64,000 nucleotides of DNA, from assembly GCA_903902705.1 (NCBI GenBank), contig CAIUVX010000139.1, positions 81,916 through 145,915 on the forward strand. The letters are read 5' to 3'. The notes beneath the pieces were generated by a model. The model was not told where the DNA came from and ran no database searches. It saw nothing but the letters and a program-made list of their open reading frames with translations. The DNA is from an uncultured Methylococcales bacterium (GTDB lineage Bacteria; Pseudomonadota; Gammaproteobacteria; Methylococcales; Methylomonadaceae). The position numbers were made by a program, and so were the translations under genes. This document shows positions 8,445 to 18,208 of this stretch, piece by piece (position 1 is the first letter of the stretch; each line of letters opens with the position of its first letter).

Positions 8445-10763
8445 TTACCAATTACCCACCAAAATAAACGGTGACCAATAATAAGGGTGTTTTAAGTTAT
8501 TGTCCTTGAGTAGCGCGAGCTGTGCTTGCCGCAATGCCAAGGCTTTGGGAAGGGTATTCAAATTAGCATAAAAATTTTTCATAAATGAAGAAGTCGCCGC
8601 ATCATTTACCGACCATAAACTGCCAATCGCACTCAGGGTATTGGTTTTAATTGCAATTCCGCTAAATCCTAGCAACGCGTGATCATCGCCACTAGCCGTT
8701 TGACAAGCACTTAGGGTCAATAAATTAATCGGGTTATGCTTGATATTTTTGTTGTTCAGTATGGACTGAAAATCACGCAATGTAAGATTATGGTTGTATG
8801 TCATTACAAAGCTATCAGCGGCATTTTTTCCAAAATAACCGTGTGACGCAATATGCACAATTGAATAATCACCTGTTCCTACAGATTCTTTAAGCCCTTG
8901 ATAGGTAAATGTTTGGTTTAATAAGGTCGTATTGTCCATATTTTTTTGTAAATCTGCGACTTCATTATTAATACTGGGAAGACTTAGTTCTTGCACTAAC
9001 AAATCGCGTGTCAACTTAGGTTTTGTACTCTCAACTGTTATGGTTGGCAATTCAGTGATACCACGTTCACCAGAAAACACACTGAAAGAGCCTTGTAATA
9101 TTTCGTCAATTGAAGCCCCGTCTGGCTTACTGAGAGCGGCAATGAGTGCGTGCGGTTTTTGGTCGTTTAAGATAGGTTTTTTCAGTTTTAACCAAGGTAA
9201 GGTCACGATAGCGTAGTCTTCAATAGCAAATTTTTTGCCGTTGAGTAACGCCGCAAACGGCACTTGACGCAATAAACCATCGGGGACATAAATAACGGTA
9301 GTAATGCCTTTTGCTTTTAGGGTGTCATCGTAAGCTTTAAGTAACCAGCCATAAAGTTTGCGCGAAGCAGGGCGATAGTTGCCCTCACCATCACGCAAAT
9401 ACTGTGCTATTTCTGTTGTTGTGTCGCTGACATCAATCGAGGATACCGCTACCGATCTTTGCTCAAATTGTGTGCTATCACCTATACGAAGCAATAACTC
9501 CACGCGATCAGGCAAGATGATAGGATAAATAACAGCAATGTCAGGCAGTAGAGCGTCTTTTAAATTAAGGATAGCATCAGCATCAATCAAGCAACGATCA
9601 TTGAAAAAATCATCCAGCTCAGCCTGTTTAATGGCTTCCATTGCATCAATAGCTGCCTTTAACAAACCTTGTTTTGCTTCACTGGATGTGGCTGTGGTCG
9701 CTTGTAGCAGCAAAATATCCGCTATCCCGCGATAAATAGGATCAACAACTTCTTTAATGGATGAATGACCATCATGAAAAGTAGCAGGTAAGCTGTAACG
9801 AATATCAGCCAAATGTTTAGCTGCGCGTTGATAGGCTTGCAAAGCGGCATTAACGTCACCGCCAGCGTGTAATAATTTGCCATTTTGCAGTTCCCATTGC
9901 ATTAATAAATCCGTTGCACCTACTTGTTGCGCATCAAAAATCGCTCTATCTAGCCACAGCAAAGCATCTTTATTTTTATTTTGTGCAGCATATAGCTGTG
10001 CCAAATAGCCTTCCGCTTGAGAACGTAGTCGAATTTGATGATAAGTTTCTGCCAATTGATAGGCGTTATTGAGTATTTGGTAACTTTCTTTAAATAGCGT
10101 TTGTTGTTGTGGCACTTTTAAATCGGTGACAGGAATTGCCAACAACTGTTCACCCATAGCGAGCAATAATTTTATTTTGATGGAGGTATCGTTCAGCTTT
10201 AATACCTCAACACTAACATCCTCTAGTAAACTCAAACGGTTTGCAGCATTCGATTCTAATTTAGTTTGATTAACACGAATACCCGCAATTAAATCCTCAT
10301 TTTGAGTAAGTTTAGCGGCTGTTAAAGCACGAGAGAAATGGGTTACTGCATTGTCGGGTAGCTGTAAACTCAAATATAACATACCTAAATAATCCTCAAT
10401 AAGTGAGGACAGGGCTGGGGAGTTGAGTGGCGTTGCTAACGTCGCACTTTTTTCTAACAGAGCTTGGGCTTTAACATTGTCTCTAGCCAAATAGTAGTTA
10501 TAGCCTAATGCAGCGGTTGCCATTGCTTGGGTTAATTTATCGCCATTTTTTTCAGCTTGCGCTTTGATAGCCTCAAACTGATTTGCCGCCAACACATAAT
10601 TACCTTGGTCACGGTAGCTTTCACCCAATACCAGTTTTTTTTTAAAGTCAGCGGAGGGTTCACGATTACTGGTTGTTTGTTTTTCAAGTGGCGCGGCAAC
10701 GACAAGCAATAGCGGGTTTACTGCTAAAAAAGCCAGTATGACTAAGAGAAATAATTTTTCCAT
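8445..10763 (-). CDS. TPR and CHAT-domain (caspase-like) protein, exported
   Basis: A 772-residue protein with an N-terminal hydrophobic signal sequence (MEKLFLLVILAFLAV), a TPR-like helical repeat region (about 40-350) and a C-terminal CHAT domain. CHAT domains are clan CD peptidase-like. The expected dyad is visible as His641 in HIASHGYF and Cys687 in LSACQTASG, followed by the conserved GSLWSVND segment. I chose the ATG at 10763 over the earlier frame start at 10790 because AGGAAA lies seven bases upstream and the signal peptide then begins at residue 1. It follows the TpsB gene by 16 bases and precedes the T6SS FHA gene by 16 bases, suggesting one transcript. The substrate is unknown. Confidence 0.88.
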   Translation of the reverse strand: MEKLFLLVILAFLAVNPLLLVVAAPLEKQTTSNREPSADFKKKLVLGESYRDQGNYVLAANQFEAIKAQAEKNGDKLTQAMATAALGYNYYLARDNVKAQALLEKSATLATPLNSPALSSLIEDYLGMLYLSLQLPDNAVTHFSRALTAAKLTQNEDLIAGIRVNQTKLESNAANRLSLLEDVSVEVLKLNDTSIKIKLLLAMGEQLLAIPVTDLKVPQQQTLFKESYQILNNAYQLAETYHQIRLRSQAEGYLAQLYAAQNKNKDALLWLDRAIFDAQQVGATDLLMQWELQNGKLLHAGGDVNAALQAYQRAAKHLADIRYSLPATFHDGHSSIKEVVDPIYRGIADILLLQATTATSSEAKQGLLKAAIDAMEAIKQAELDDFFNDRCLIDADAILNLKDALLPDIAVIYPIILPDRVELLLRIGDSTQFEQRSVAVSSIDVSDTTTEIAQYLRDGEGNYRPASRKLYGWLLKAYDDTLKAKGITTVIYVPDGLLRQVPFAALLNGKKFAIEDYAIVTLPWLKLKKPILNDQKPHALIAALSKPDGASIDEILQGSFSVFSGERGITELPTITVESTKPKLTRDLLVQELSLPSINNEVADLQKNMDNTTLLNQTFTYQGLKESVGTGDYSIVHIASHGYFGKNAADSFVMTYNHNLTLRDFQSILNNKNIKHNPINLLTLSACQTASGDDHALLGFSGIAIKTNTLSAIGSLWSVNDAATSSFMKNFYANLNTLPKALALRQAQLALLKDNNLKHPYYWSPFILVGNW

Positions 10764-10779
10764 GAGTATATTTCCTAAA

Positions 10780-12588
10780 TTAAAACGCAACTAAGCCTAC
10801 TTTAAAATGAATACCATCGTCTTGAATATTATGTCCGCCTGCTTTGACCCCAGCAACATCATGCGCCCAAAAAAACTCAGTATTCACATGACTGTAATGC
10901 CAGTTCAGCCCAAGCCCTACTGAATTTAGGTAATCTTTTTTTGGGGCTGTGTTTGATTGAGTTGGATTATTCCACGCACCACCATAATCCATAAAAGGAA
11001 TTAAAAATAGACTGTGTTCAGCTTTGGGTTCACCACCAAATAGCGGGTAGCGAAAATCCAATCCTGTGCTAAAACCGTTGTCTCTGACATAAAAATTTTC
11101 TCGATAACCACGCACACTGTACACGCCACCCACAGCAAAACGCTCTAGTGGTAACAGCGGGTCTGCTGCCAGTTGTACCACGCCTTTTAAGACAACTTGC
11201 GCGCCATTATCCATGACACGATGACTGTATTGCGATTGTCCTAGCCAACTGAAAAATTCGCCGCTGGGCAGTAAATTATCATTTTGAATAGTCGCACCTA
11301 GTGCATTCAATCCCGTATTAAACGTCGAACGGGCGACAAATACATTATTCTCACCCTGTTGTATATATTGCTGCCAAAGCCGTAACGCGGTAACTTTTGT
11401 CTTACCCACACCCAAAGGTAAGCCTTCAGTAAAAGAGAAAGGTTCACCTAGTATTGTTGAATTGCTTTCACGCACTGAAAAATTGACACCTGCTTTTAAT
11501 TCAATCCCTGCACTACGATAAACAGGCTGACTCAAGCCACCGTCATAACCGACAACTGTGGTCTTTATGTCTAATTGATTAATAGGTTTTTCTATCAGCG
11601 AATAACTGCTATTGCTATAACGAAAAGTCGCGTGGGTGTCATAAGCATTCAGCGGTACATCAATGCCCACATCACCACCCAATGAACCACCAGTGACTAT
11701 AAAATTGGCATCAAGACGTTCACCAAAGCCCGACAGATTGTCTACCCAGCCACCGACACGCCCTGTGTAACCACCCACTACGGGTGTCGTGTAATTGTCG
11801 GCATCCGCATAGAGTTGGTAAGGACGCGCCCTAGTCACTTTTACCGTCAATATACTCTCGCCTGAGTGTTTTCCTGGTAGAAGACTGCCATTTAAGCGTT
11901 CAATTAATGGGTCGTTCAGTAATGACTGATACTTTTCCTGCAAATTTTTAAAATTAAGCGGCGACCCCGCACCAACGAGTAGTCGATCACGAATATAGTC
12001 TTTACGCAGTCGTCCCATGCCTTCCAAACGCACTTCAGTTAAGTTCCCCTCGATGATCTTAATCTGTAATATACCGCTGGCGGCTGATTGTGGGGAAATA
12101 ATCGCCCCAGAATTAATATACCCCGCATCAACGTAGGCTGTGTTAATGCGGCTGCGTAATTCTTCTAAATCGCGGGCGGTTAATGAACGATTTAAAAAAG
12201 GTCGAGCAATTTCTTGCAGCACATCATTGCCAAAAACGGTATTACCCGTAAACGTGATGGTCTTTAGCGACACTCGCCCACCTTCGGGTGCTGGTAATGC
12301 TTTTGGCGCAGGAGGCAAAACAAAACCATCATTCGATTTGTGCGGGCGATAGTCAGGTGTATTCAGGGCTTTTTGACTGGGATTGCTTGGATTATTGACA
12401 ATCACAGCATTCGGCGACTGTAAACCCTGACCAGAAATAGCGTTACCCACCGCAGAAAAATTTGGCGCACTCATCGCTACCGTTGTTATACAGCAACTCG
12501 CAAGAGCCGTTATGATGCTCACCGAATGCACAGCGAAAACATTGTGACTTGATAGGACGAGCAAACGATTTTTATAATGTGTTTTCAT
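10780..12588 (-). CDS. Two-partner secretion outer-membrane transporter, TpsB (ShlB/FhaC family)
   Basis: TpsB proteins are 16-strand Omp85-superfamily barrels that export a TpsA partner from the periplasm. The 602 residues contain an N-terminal export region, a ShlB-type POTRA domain (about 95-180, with KTITFTGNTVF and YVDAGYINSGAIIS), a second POTRA region and a C-terminal barrel. The barrel includes the motif VRGYRE at the conserved lid position and ends with an aromatic FKVGLVAF strand. The signal region is unusually long (hydrophobic core about residues 20-38). It lies between the TpsA-like gene (8-base gap) and the CHAT gene (16-base gap). The partner is most likely the adjacent short TpsA. 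Confidence 0.93.
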   Translation of the reverse strand: MKTHYKNRLLVLSSHNVFAVHSVSIITALASCCITTVAMSAPNFSAVGNAISGQGLQSPNAVIVNNPSNPSQKALNTPDYRPHKSNDGFVLPPAPKALPAPEGGRVSLKTITFTGNTVFGNDVLQEIARPFLNRSLTARDLEELRSRINTAYVDAGYINSGAIISPQSAASGILQIKIIEGNLTEVRLEGMGRLRKDYIRDRLLVGAGSPLNFKNLQEKYQSLLNDPLIERLNGSLLPGKHSGESILTVKVTRARPYQLYADADNYTTPVVGGYTGRVGGWVDNLSGFGERLDANFIVTGGSLGGDVGIDVPLNAYDTHATFRYSNSSYSLIEKPINQLDIKTTVVGYDGGLSQPVYRSAGIELKAGVNFSVRESNSTILGEPFSFTEGLPLGVGKTKVTALRLWQQYIQQGENNVFVARSTFNTGLNALGATIQNDNLLPSGEFFSWLGQSQYSHRVMDNGAQVVLKGVVQLAADPLLPLERFAVGGVYSVRGYRENFYVRDNGFSTGLDFRYPLFGGEPKAEHSLFLIPFMDYGGAWNNPTQSNTAPKKDYLNSVGLGLNWHYSHVNTEFFWAHDVAGVKAGGHNIQDDGIHFKVGLVAF

Positions 12589-12596
12589 GGCATTCC

Positions 12597-13712
12597 TTAC
12601 AAGCAGTCGTCCGATTCTTCATTCGAGGTTGAAGGCGGTGTTTGTTCTATTGATGCTAAAGACGTTGTTCCCGCTGTCGTTCCCACTATTGATTGAGGTA
12701 CTTGAGAGCTAGCTTGGGGAACATAATTGGCTACGCCCTTAGAAATTAACGTACTTTGACCATCACTATTACAGGGGTTCATACTTTTAGGCAAGGGCGG
12801 AATAGCGACTGTTAGAACAGGTTGAGTTGCCACTACCATAGAAATATCGCCTTGTGGTGATATTTGTAACGGAGGAGCTTCAATAACAACTGCTGGTGGT
12901 ACTGGTTCCGTTGTTGGTACTGTTGGTACTGTTGGCGTTATTGGGGGTACTGTTACTGGTGTAAGAATAGGCGGTGGTGGAGTATTGGTACCTTTGATAA
13001 TGATCGGGGATGGATAAGTGATATCACCTATAGACGTGATAGGAAGTATAGCAGGATTGAGGGCGGCTGGTGGGGAGACAGTGCTAACGGCTTGAGTAGT
13101 AGGAAAACCGAAAGCTGTCGGTGTGGCAGCACTGAGTGTAGAGGCTGGCGGGACTGGGGTTGGGTTTCCAGTCCGAAAAAATGTACCGTCACTGAAACTC
13201 AAGCTATTGGCGTTACTAATAAAATAACTTGCGGATACAGGAACATTGATTGCCCCACTGACCCCCACACCATCTGGATTAAAAAACCAAAAATTAGCGG
13301 TTCCTATGGTAGAAGTAAGCGTACCGAGAAGATTAGAAGTATTAAGCGCAAAATTTAACGGAGTTGCTCCGTTTGTCACACGGCTAATCACGTTAGTTAC
13401 TCCTGCACAACCACTAGGACACTGAAAGAGTGCTGTGTCTCCCGCTGCTATACCGAACTTACTAAAACTAAAAAACAAATTAGAACCGTTTATTGTGCCA
13501 TTAGCGACTCCATCGATAATATATGTTGTACCCGTTGGAGTAATTGGAGTAGGAGTAGGAGGAGTAGGTGGTACAGCAATATTCGCCCCAGTCGTACCAT
13601 CCATCGTGATAACAGATACCGCATTGGCAACAGACGAGAAATCAATACCCAAAGCAACGGATAGGGTCATGACCAATAGCTTTTGTGAAAATGGGGGGAA
13701 TGGCGTATTCAT
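12597..13712 (-). CDS. Short TpsA-like secreted protein (filamentous haemagglutinin N-terminal domain)
   Basis: A 371-residue exported protein with a signal peptide (hydrophobic about 12-31, ending FSSVANA). A TPS secretion domain (about 60-190) follows, seen in NLFFSFSKFGI, TNVISRVTNG, FWFFNPDGVGV and LSFSDGTFF. The second half is proline/threonine-rich, and the tail carries NPCNSDGQST and a C-terminal SDDCL. Full TpsA adhesins are normally much longer, with a beta-helix of many repeats; here secretion domain and tail are nearly adjacent. The neighbouring TpsB is presumably its exporter. The two Cys near the C-terminus could form a disulfide (inference). It is the first gene after a 156-base gap, so a promoter may lie in 13713-13868. 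Confidence 0.85.
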   Translation of the reverse strand: MNTPFPPFSQKLLVMTLSVALGIDFSSVANAVSVITMDGTTGANIAVPPTPPTPTPITPTGTTYIIDGVANGTINGSNLFFSFSKFGIAAGDTALFQCPSGCAGVTNVISRVTNGATPLNFALNTSNLLGTLTSTIGTANFWFFNPDGVGVSGAINVPVSASYFISNANSLSFSDGTFFRTGNPTPVPPASTLSAATPTAFGFPTTQAVSTVSPPAALNPAILPITSIGDITYPSPIIIKGTNTPPPPILTPVTVPPITPTVPTVPTTEPVPPAVVIEAPPLQISPQGDISMVVATQPVLTVAIPPLPKSMNPCNSDGQSTLISKGVANYVPQASSQVPQSIVGTTAGTTSLASIEQTPPSTSNEESDDCL

Positions 13713-13868
13713 TTAGACTCTCATCGTTCCTTTAGGCGTGTTGAAATAGTAGCACAAGGATTATAAATTAATAGTCAAGTGGCAATAATCTCACGGGAAA
13801 AACCCCTGTTTTTTGACTCCTTTATCGCTCAAGCACTCGAATTTTCATCGCACTTTTTTAATCACCAC

Positions 13869-16800
13869 TCAGGGTTTCGATACCGTAAGATCAAAAAATT
13901 CAGACCCCGCAAAAAATCCACTGACATTTTGAGCGTGTGTGGGAGAAATTTTATGTGCTTCTTCAGGAACTCGTTGGCTGGTGTATTTTTGTAATTCGAA
14001 AATATTGATGCGATGATCGTTATTTCCACCCACTTCTTGATCCGCCTTGCCGCTTAGCCCTTCCAATAACACCGCCGTAAAAACGCCGTGACCATTAATG
14101 CCATCCAGTGCTTCTTGCTCTGTACTTGTTCCAGCTAAGACAAATCGCCCTGTGTTTTGGGCAAGTGACCCCGTCCACGCCCGTTCGCGTGAAGAATTTT
14201 GTACCACGCTACCCATGACGGCAAAAGCTCCTGCGTTACAAGAATCTATCAACACCGCTACACGAGACGTTGGTAAGGCGGATAGTAAATCAGATAGCAT
14301 TTTTTGTGTAAGCGAAGTAGCTTTCACTTGTTCTTTGATATTACCGCTTAATTTTGCGTCATGCGGCATAAAATAATAACGCCCGTCTATGGAAATACCA
14401 TGACCTGCTAGAAATAAAACCACTAAATCATTAGGTTTTGCGTCTTTGCCAATCTGTGTTAACGCCTGTTTTATTTTGCTCAATCCAGCTTGTTCATTCA
14501 ATAGCGCGACAGGTTTGACAGCAGCAAATAAACCGCTGGTACTACTGACTAAGCTATCAATAATGCCTTTGGCATCGTTGACTGCATTATCCAATTTTGG
14601 CAATTCGGCGGCATCATATTGATCGATACCGATGCTAACAATGTATAAGGTTGGTGCATCAGGTGCGGTTGATGCTTCGTAGTGTATGGGTAAGCGTATT
14701 GCTTCACCCGCATCGATAGTTTGGTCAGCATCGAACGCCGTTACGGTGATTAAATTATCACCTGATTCTAATAATACTTTTTCTTCGATAATAGATTCTG
14801 CCGCTCTATTTTTGGTCATTTCGCTACTGCGCAAGGTACGCGTGGTAACAGTCGCCTTATTACGGCGGATGACTACGTTACCAATACCGCCGCCCGCATC
14901 TTTTAAGGCGAAGCGCAGTCTAATTTCTGCTGAATCAACACTGCGCGTTTGCGGAATTTCATCGACAGAATTCACCTCAGTACATTTATCTTGTACACAC
15001 CAAGAGACTAATCTTACTGAGGGAGCGTGATGTTCGGCGACCACTTCTTTTGCGTCGCTGGTATTAGTCGCTGTAGGTGTGGGTGGCGCGTTTTCTAAAA
15101 TAGTTTTGCCTATCAAATCTGGACGATAAAAGCGTTCATGGATTTGTTCGGATAAGATGAATTTTGGGCTGTCTTTTTTGCCTTGATTGACATGATAGCC
15201 AATCATGCTTGCCGCACCGTCACTGTGGTCAAAATAACCTTCGGGTGTCCAAGCAATCCAGCGTTCATCGGTATTGACCAATAGCGCGAGCAATTCGCGT
15301 CCATCTTTAGTGTCGTACCAACGAAGCGTACCATCACCTAATGCCGCCAATACAAAGCGACCATTTTTAGTTAAATTGACTGCCCACGCAGAGCTAGGAA
15401 CAGCAATATGCCAGATGAGCTTGCCCGTTTGCCAATACTGCACAGAAAAATCTGCACCAATGACAGTGCTGTCATTTTCAGTCAAACTTGCGGCTGAACG
15501 GCTTTGTTCGTTTTGATCCAAAGCAACAGGCGTTGAGTTTAATGCGGTGTGCGTAGTATTGCGCCAATTAATCAATGAGCTAGGGATGACAGGCTTGTGC
15601 ATATCAGTACGCACGGCTAAGTCATGCACTAAAGTTCGATTGACTAAATTGAAGCGCAGCGGATTACGTCCTTTTTGTTGCAAACCAAAATCCACAGTCG
15701 CACCGTCTTCTGATACGGCGAACGTACCTTCAAATGCGTCTCTAAAATCGGCAATAGAGCGTTTGCGAGTGCTTGATTTAGTTCCTGTTAAATCAACAAT
15801 GCCAATAGCTGGCTCTGCGGTGACATAAGCCAATTTGCCATTAGCAAGTGCTGTTAAGTCGGTAACAGTATCTTCTGCTAACGGTGATTCTTGGGCTTGT
15901 TTATTGACAGTATTCCAAACCCGCAAATATTTGATGCCTTGAGCATTGCCATAAGTTCCTGCGCCAGCGATTGAATCACCTATCCAAGCGACTACTGATA
16001 GATTGCCACGTTGTTGGTTATCACCTGTTAATTCATTCACAGGTTTTAAATCGGCTAAAGAAAAAACGGTGATTTTTGCCACGTCCAGAGAGCCTACCGC
16101 AATTTGGTCTTCTTTGGGGGAAACGGCAAAACGCCAAGGGCGTTGTTGCTCTGGAAATTTATAGTTGGCTTGTGGATGAAAACTTGCATCGAAGAGTTGA
16201 AGTTGTCCATCCAAACAAGCGGTGACTAAACGACCATCACGCAAAAATTTAGCAGCGACTAGCATGTCTTCGCAAATTGACGCATCCATTGCCAGTGATT
16301 TGCCTTCAATATCAATAATGCGTAACCAGCCAGAACCTGAACCGATAGCCAGATAACGTCCATCTTGTGAATACGTTAATACTCGAATCGTGCCTTGAAT
16401 ACCTGTAATACGCCCTGTAATTTTGCCTGTGTTAAGATCAAAACCGTACACCGACCCCGCTTTATCCCAGTCTATACCTGTTGAACCGCCAACTACCGCA
16501 CTGTTTTTGGTTGGCGAAGTGGCTACTGTGTACAGAGTGCCTTCATTACGCGCTCCAATGGGTACACGCAATACTTGCGGATCGCCTGTGATATCCGCTG
16601 ACCATAAGCGGGCGGTTTTATCATCGGAAACCGTCAGTAATCGACCATCATGGGTGAGCGCAACTTGATTGATTGCAGCAGTATGTAGACCTGTTTCTGG
16701 TCTGGGCGTAGGAGTTTCATCGGGTGCATCGAGTGGTTTTGCCGTGTCTGTTGTTGGTTCGACGGGACTAATAGCTGCTTGAACAGGTACACTGTCGATT

Positions 16801-16997
16801 GTAGCAACAGCGGGTGAAGCAAATACTTCTGGCGTAGCTTGTTTTACTTCGTTGGTACTGGCTACGCTTGTGTTTTGACGCAAGCTAGTAAAACCATTGT
16901 TGTCAAAGTAACCCAAGTAAAAAGCCAGCCCAATGAGACTTGCCAGTCCAATTAGACTGGCAAGAAAGGTGATCCAAAGACGATGACTAGAGTCCAC
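13869..16997 (-). CDS. WD40-repeat and caspase-like (peptidase C14) membrane-anchored protein
   Basis: A 1042-residue protein with one N-terminal membrane helix (about 8-30), a WD40/beta-propeller region (about 105-590, for example LLTVSDDKTARLWS and DGTLRWYDTKDG), a linker with an Ig-like segment, and a C-terminal caspase-fold domain (about 785-1040). The dyad is intact: His866 in LFLAGHGIS and Cys920 in VLIDSCNAGAF. Such bacterial orthocaspases usually cleave after basic residues, but the substrate here is unknown. The GTG start at 16997 overlaps the end of the lipoprotein gene by 11 bases with an AGAGAG site upstream, implying coupled translation. Topology suggests a periplasmic propeller and peptidase domain (inference). 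Confidence 0.9.
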   Translation of the reverse strand: MDSSHRLWITFLASLIGLASLIGLAFYLGYFDNNGFTSLRQNTSVASTNEVKQATPEVFASPAVATIDSVPVQAAISPVEPTTDTAKPLDAPDETPTPRPETGLHTAAINQVALTHDGRLLTVSDDKTARLWSADITGDPQVLRVPIGARNEGTLYTVATSPTKNSAVVGGSTGIDWDKAGSVYGFDLNTGKITGRITGIQGTIRVLTYSQDGRYLAIGSGSGWLRIIDIEGKSLAMDASICEDMLVAAKFLRDGRLVTACLDGQLQLFDASFHPQANYKFPEQQRPWRFAVSPKEDQIAVGSLDVAKITVFSLADLKPVNELTGDNQQRGNLSVVAWIGDSIAGAGTYGNAQGIKYLRVWNTVNKQAQESPLAEDTVTDLTALANGKLAYVTAEPAIGIVDLTGTKSSTRKRSIADFRDAFEGTFAVSEDGATVDFGLQQKGRNPLRFNLVNRTLVHDLAVRTDMHKPVIPSSLINWRNTTHTALNSTPVALDQNEQSRSAASLTENDSTVIGADFSVQYWQTGKLIWHIAVPSSAWAVNLTKNGRFVLAALGDGTLRWYDTKDGRELLALLVNTDERWIAWTPEGYFDHSDGAASMIGYHVNQGKKDSPKFILSEQIHERFYRPDLIGKTILENAPPTPTATNTSDAKEVVAEHHAPSVRLVSWCVQDKCTEVNSVDEIPQTRSVDSAEIRLRFALKDAGGGIGNVVIRRNKATVTTRTLRSSEMTKNRAAESIIEEKVLLESGDNLITVTAFDADQTIDAGEAIRLPIHYEASTAPDAPTLYIVSIGIDQYDAAELPKLDNAVNDAKGIIDSLVSSTSGLFAAVKPVALLNEQAGLSKIKQALTQIGKDAKPNDLVVLFLAGHGISIDGRYYFMPHDAKLSGNIKEQVKATSLTQKMLSDLLSALPTSRVAVLIDSCNAGAFAVMGSVVQNSSRERAWTGSLAQNTGRFVLAGTSTEQEALDGINGHGVFTAVLLEGLSGKADQEVGGNNDHRINIFELQKYTSQRVPEEAHKISPTHAQNVSGFFAGSEFFDLTVSKP

Positions 16998-17943
16998 AGA
17001 GCATACTCTCTGGCGTAATCAGACCGACAGAGCCTTCCAGAGCAAAAGCCACTTTGGCTTGAGCTTTTGCTTTATCAATTTGATCGACGAAGGCTTTTTG
17101 TTTGATTTGATTAGTCTCAGTCACATGCGCTACTTCAACAGCAGCGGGCTTTACGGCAGGGACTTGGGATTGACTAACCACTGTGGCACTTTGTGATGGA
17201 GTAGTTTTGGTCTTTTTAGTTTTCTTTTTAGACTTTTTAACTTCTTTGGTTAGAAATACTTCTGGGGTAATTTGAGTAGTATTGGCTTTTTCAGCATACA
17301 GAATCGCTTTTGCGTTGGGGCTTTTGTCTAAAATCTTATTGTTAGCATCTTGGAACTCTGTCAATCGTGTTCCCATTTTTAGACCTAAATCTTGCGCAAT
17401 TTTAATATCTTCATCGAATTGGTGTCTTAGATCGTCAAGTTGTTTGACAGCTTTATCACGCGGTACACGCCCAGCTTTATACTCTGATTTTATGCGTTCG
17501 GCAGCTGCAAAACGGCAATCACGCAGTTTGGCAAATGCCAATGACGTTCTATCAATTTCACCATTTGCGGCAAGAATGTCGTTGCGTACTGATGCCGCTA
17601 ATGCTTGTTCATCGGCTATATCTTTCTGCTTGGCGTTATAATAACCGCCCACGCCGCCAGCAACTGCACCGACACCACCGCCTATCAACGCACCTGTACC
17701 AACGTTACCACCGCCTATTAATGCGCCCAATGCCCCTGTTCCAGCACCGATAAGTCCGCCAATGACAGCACCTTCAACAACCGATTGCGTGTAATAGTGT
17801 TCTGAATCTCTTAATTGACTTCGCCATGTATAGCAAATATCGCCTTTGTCATCGTTGTGAACATTAAGTGCCGAACATCCAGATAAAAGACAAAAACTTA
17901 CTATCAATAACGGCTTACGATTGTGTTTTGACGGGGGATACAT
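16987..17943 (-). CDS. Glycine-zipper lipoprotein of unknown function
   Basis: A 318-residue predicted outer-membrane lipoprotein. The signal peptide ends in the lipobox LLSG-C with Cys23 as acylated residue and serine at +2. A glycine-zipper segment (about 58-105, rich in GGLIGAGTG and GGGVGAVAGG) could insert into or associate with membranes. The rest is charged and helical with a lysine-rich KKSKKKTKKTK stretch near 235. It starts with ATG at 17943 preceded by AGGACA and overlaps the caspase gene by 11 bases. I recognise no named family; the glycine zipper and lipobox are seen directly. It is the first gene of the minus-strand set facing parA. Confidence 0.8.
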   Translation of the reverse strand: MYPPSKHNRKPLLIVSFCLLSGCSALNVHNDDKGDICYTWRSQLRDSEHYYTQSVVEGAVIGGLIGAGTGALGALIGGGNVGTGALIGGGVGAVAGGVGGYYNAKQKDIADEQALAASVRNDILAANGEIDRTSLAFAKLRDCRFAAAERIKSEYKAGRVPRDKAVKQLDDLRHQFDEDIKIAQDLGLKMGTRLTEFQDANNKILDKSPNAKAILYAEKANTTQITPEVFLTKEVKKSKKKTKKTKTTPSQSATVVSQSQVPAVKPAAVEVAHVTETNQIKQKAFVDQIDKAKAQAKVAFALEGSVGLITPESMLCGL

Positions 17944-18208
17944 GATGTTTGTCCTATTTTCTAATTATTATTAGTCTTAATGGGGGCTTTCATTTTGGCA
18001 TATTTTTAATATTTCAGCCAACTATTACTGACTGATTATTACACGGTCTTTAAACTTTGCAATTCAGCAAAAAATCACAGCTGACGCATCATATTGATAC
18101 TTTTAACGCTTCCACAATTTAGGTGCTATATATCCCACGCACGGCAATGACAAAAATCCGTTAAAATAGCCGCCATTAAAGTAAAAACCATTCGTCTGAG
18201 GTAAAAAC
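17944..18208. promoter_or_regulatory. Divergent intergenic region between lipoprotein gene and parA
   Basis: The 265-base gap separates the minus-strand lipoprotein/caspase genes from parA and must hold both promoters. It is AT-rich. Just before parA the sequence TGAGG sits seven bases from the GTG start and serves as ribosome site. A short palindromic segment such as a parS site was looked for here but not recognised. Confidence 0.4.
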
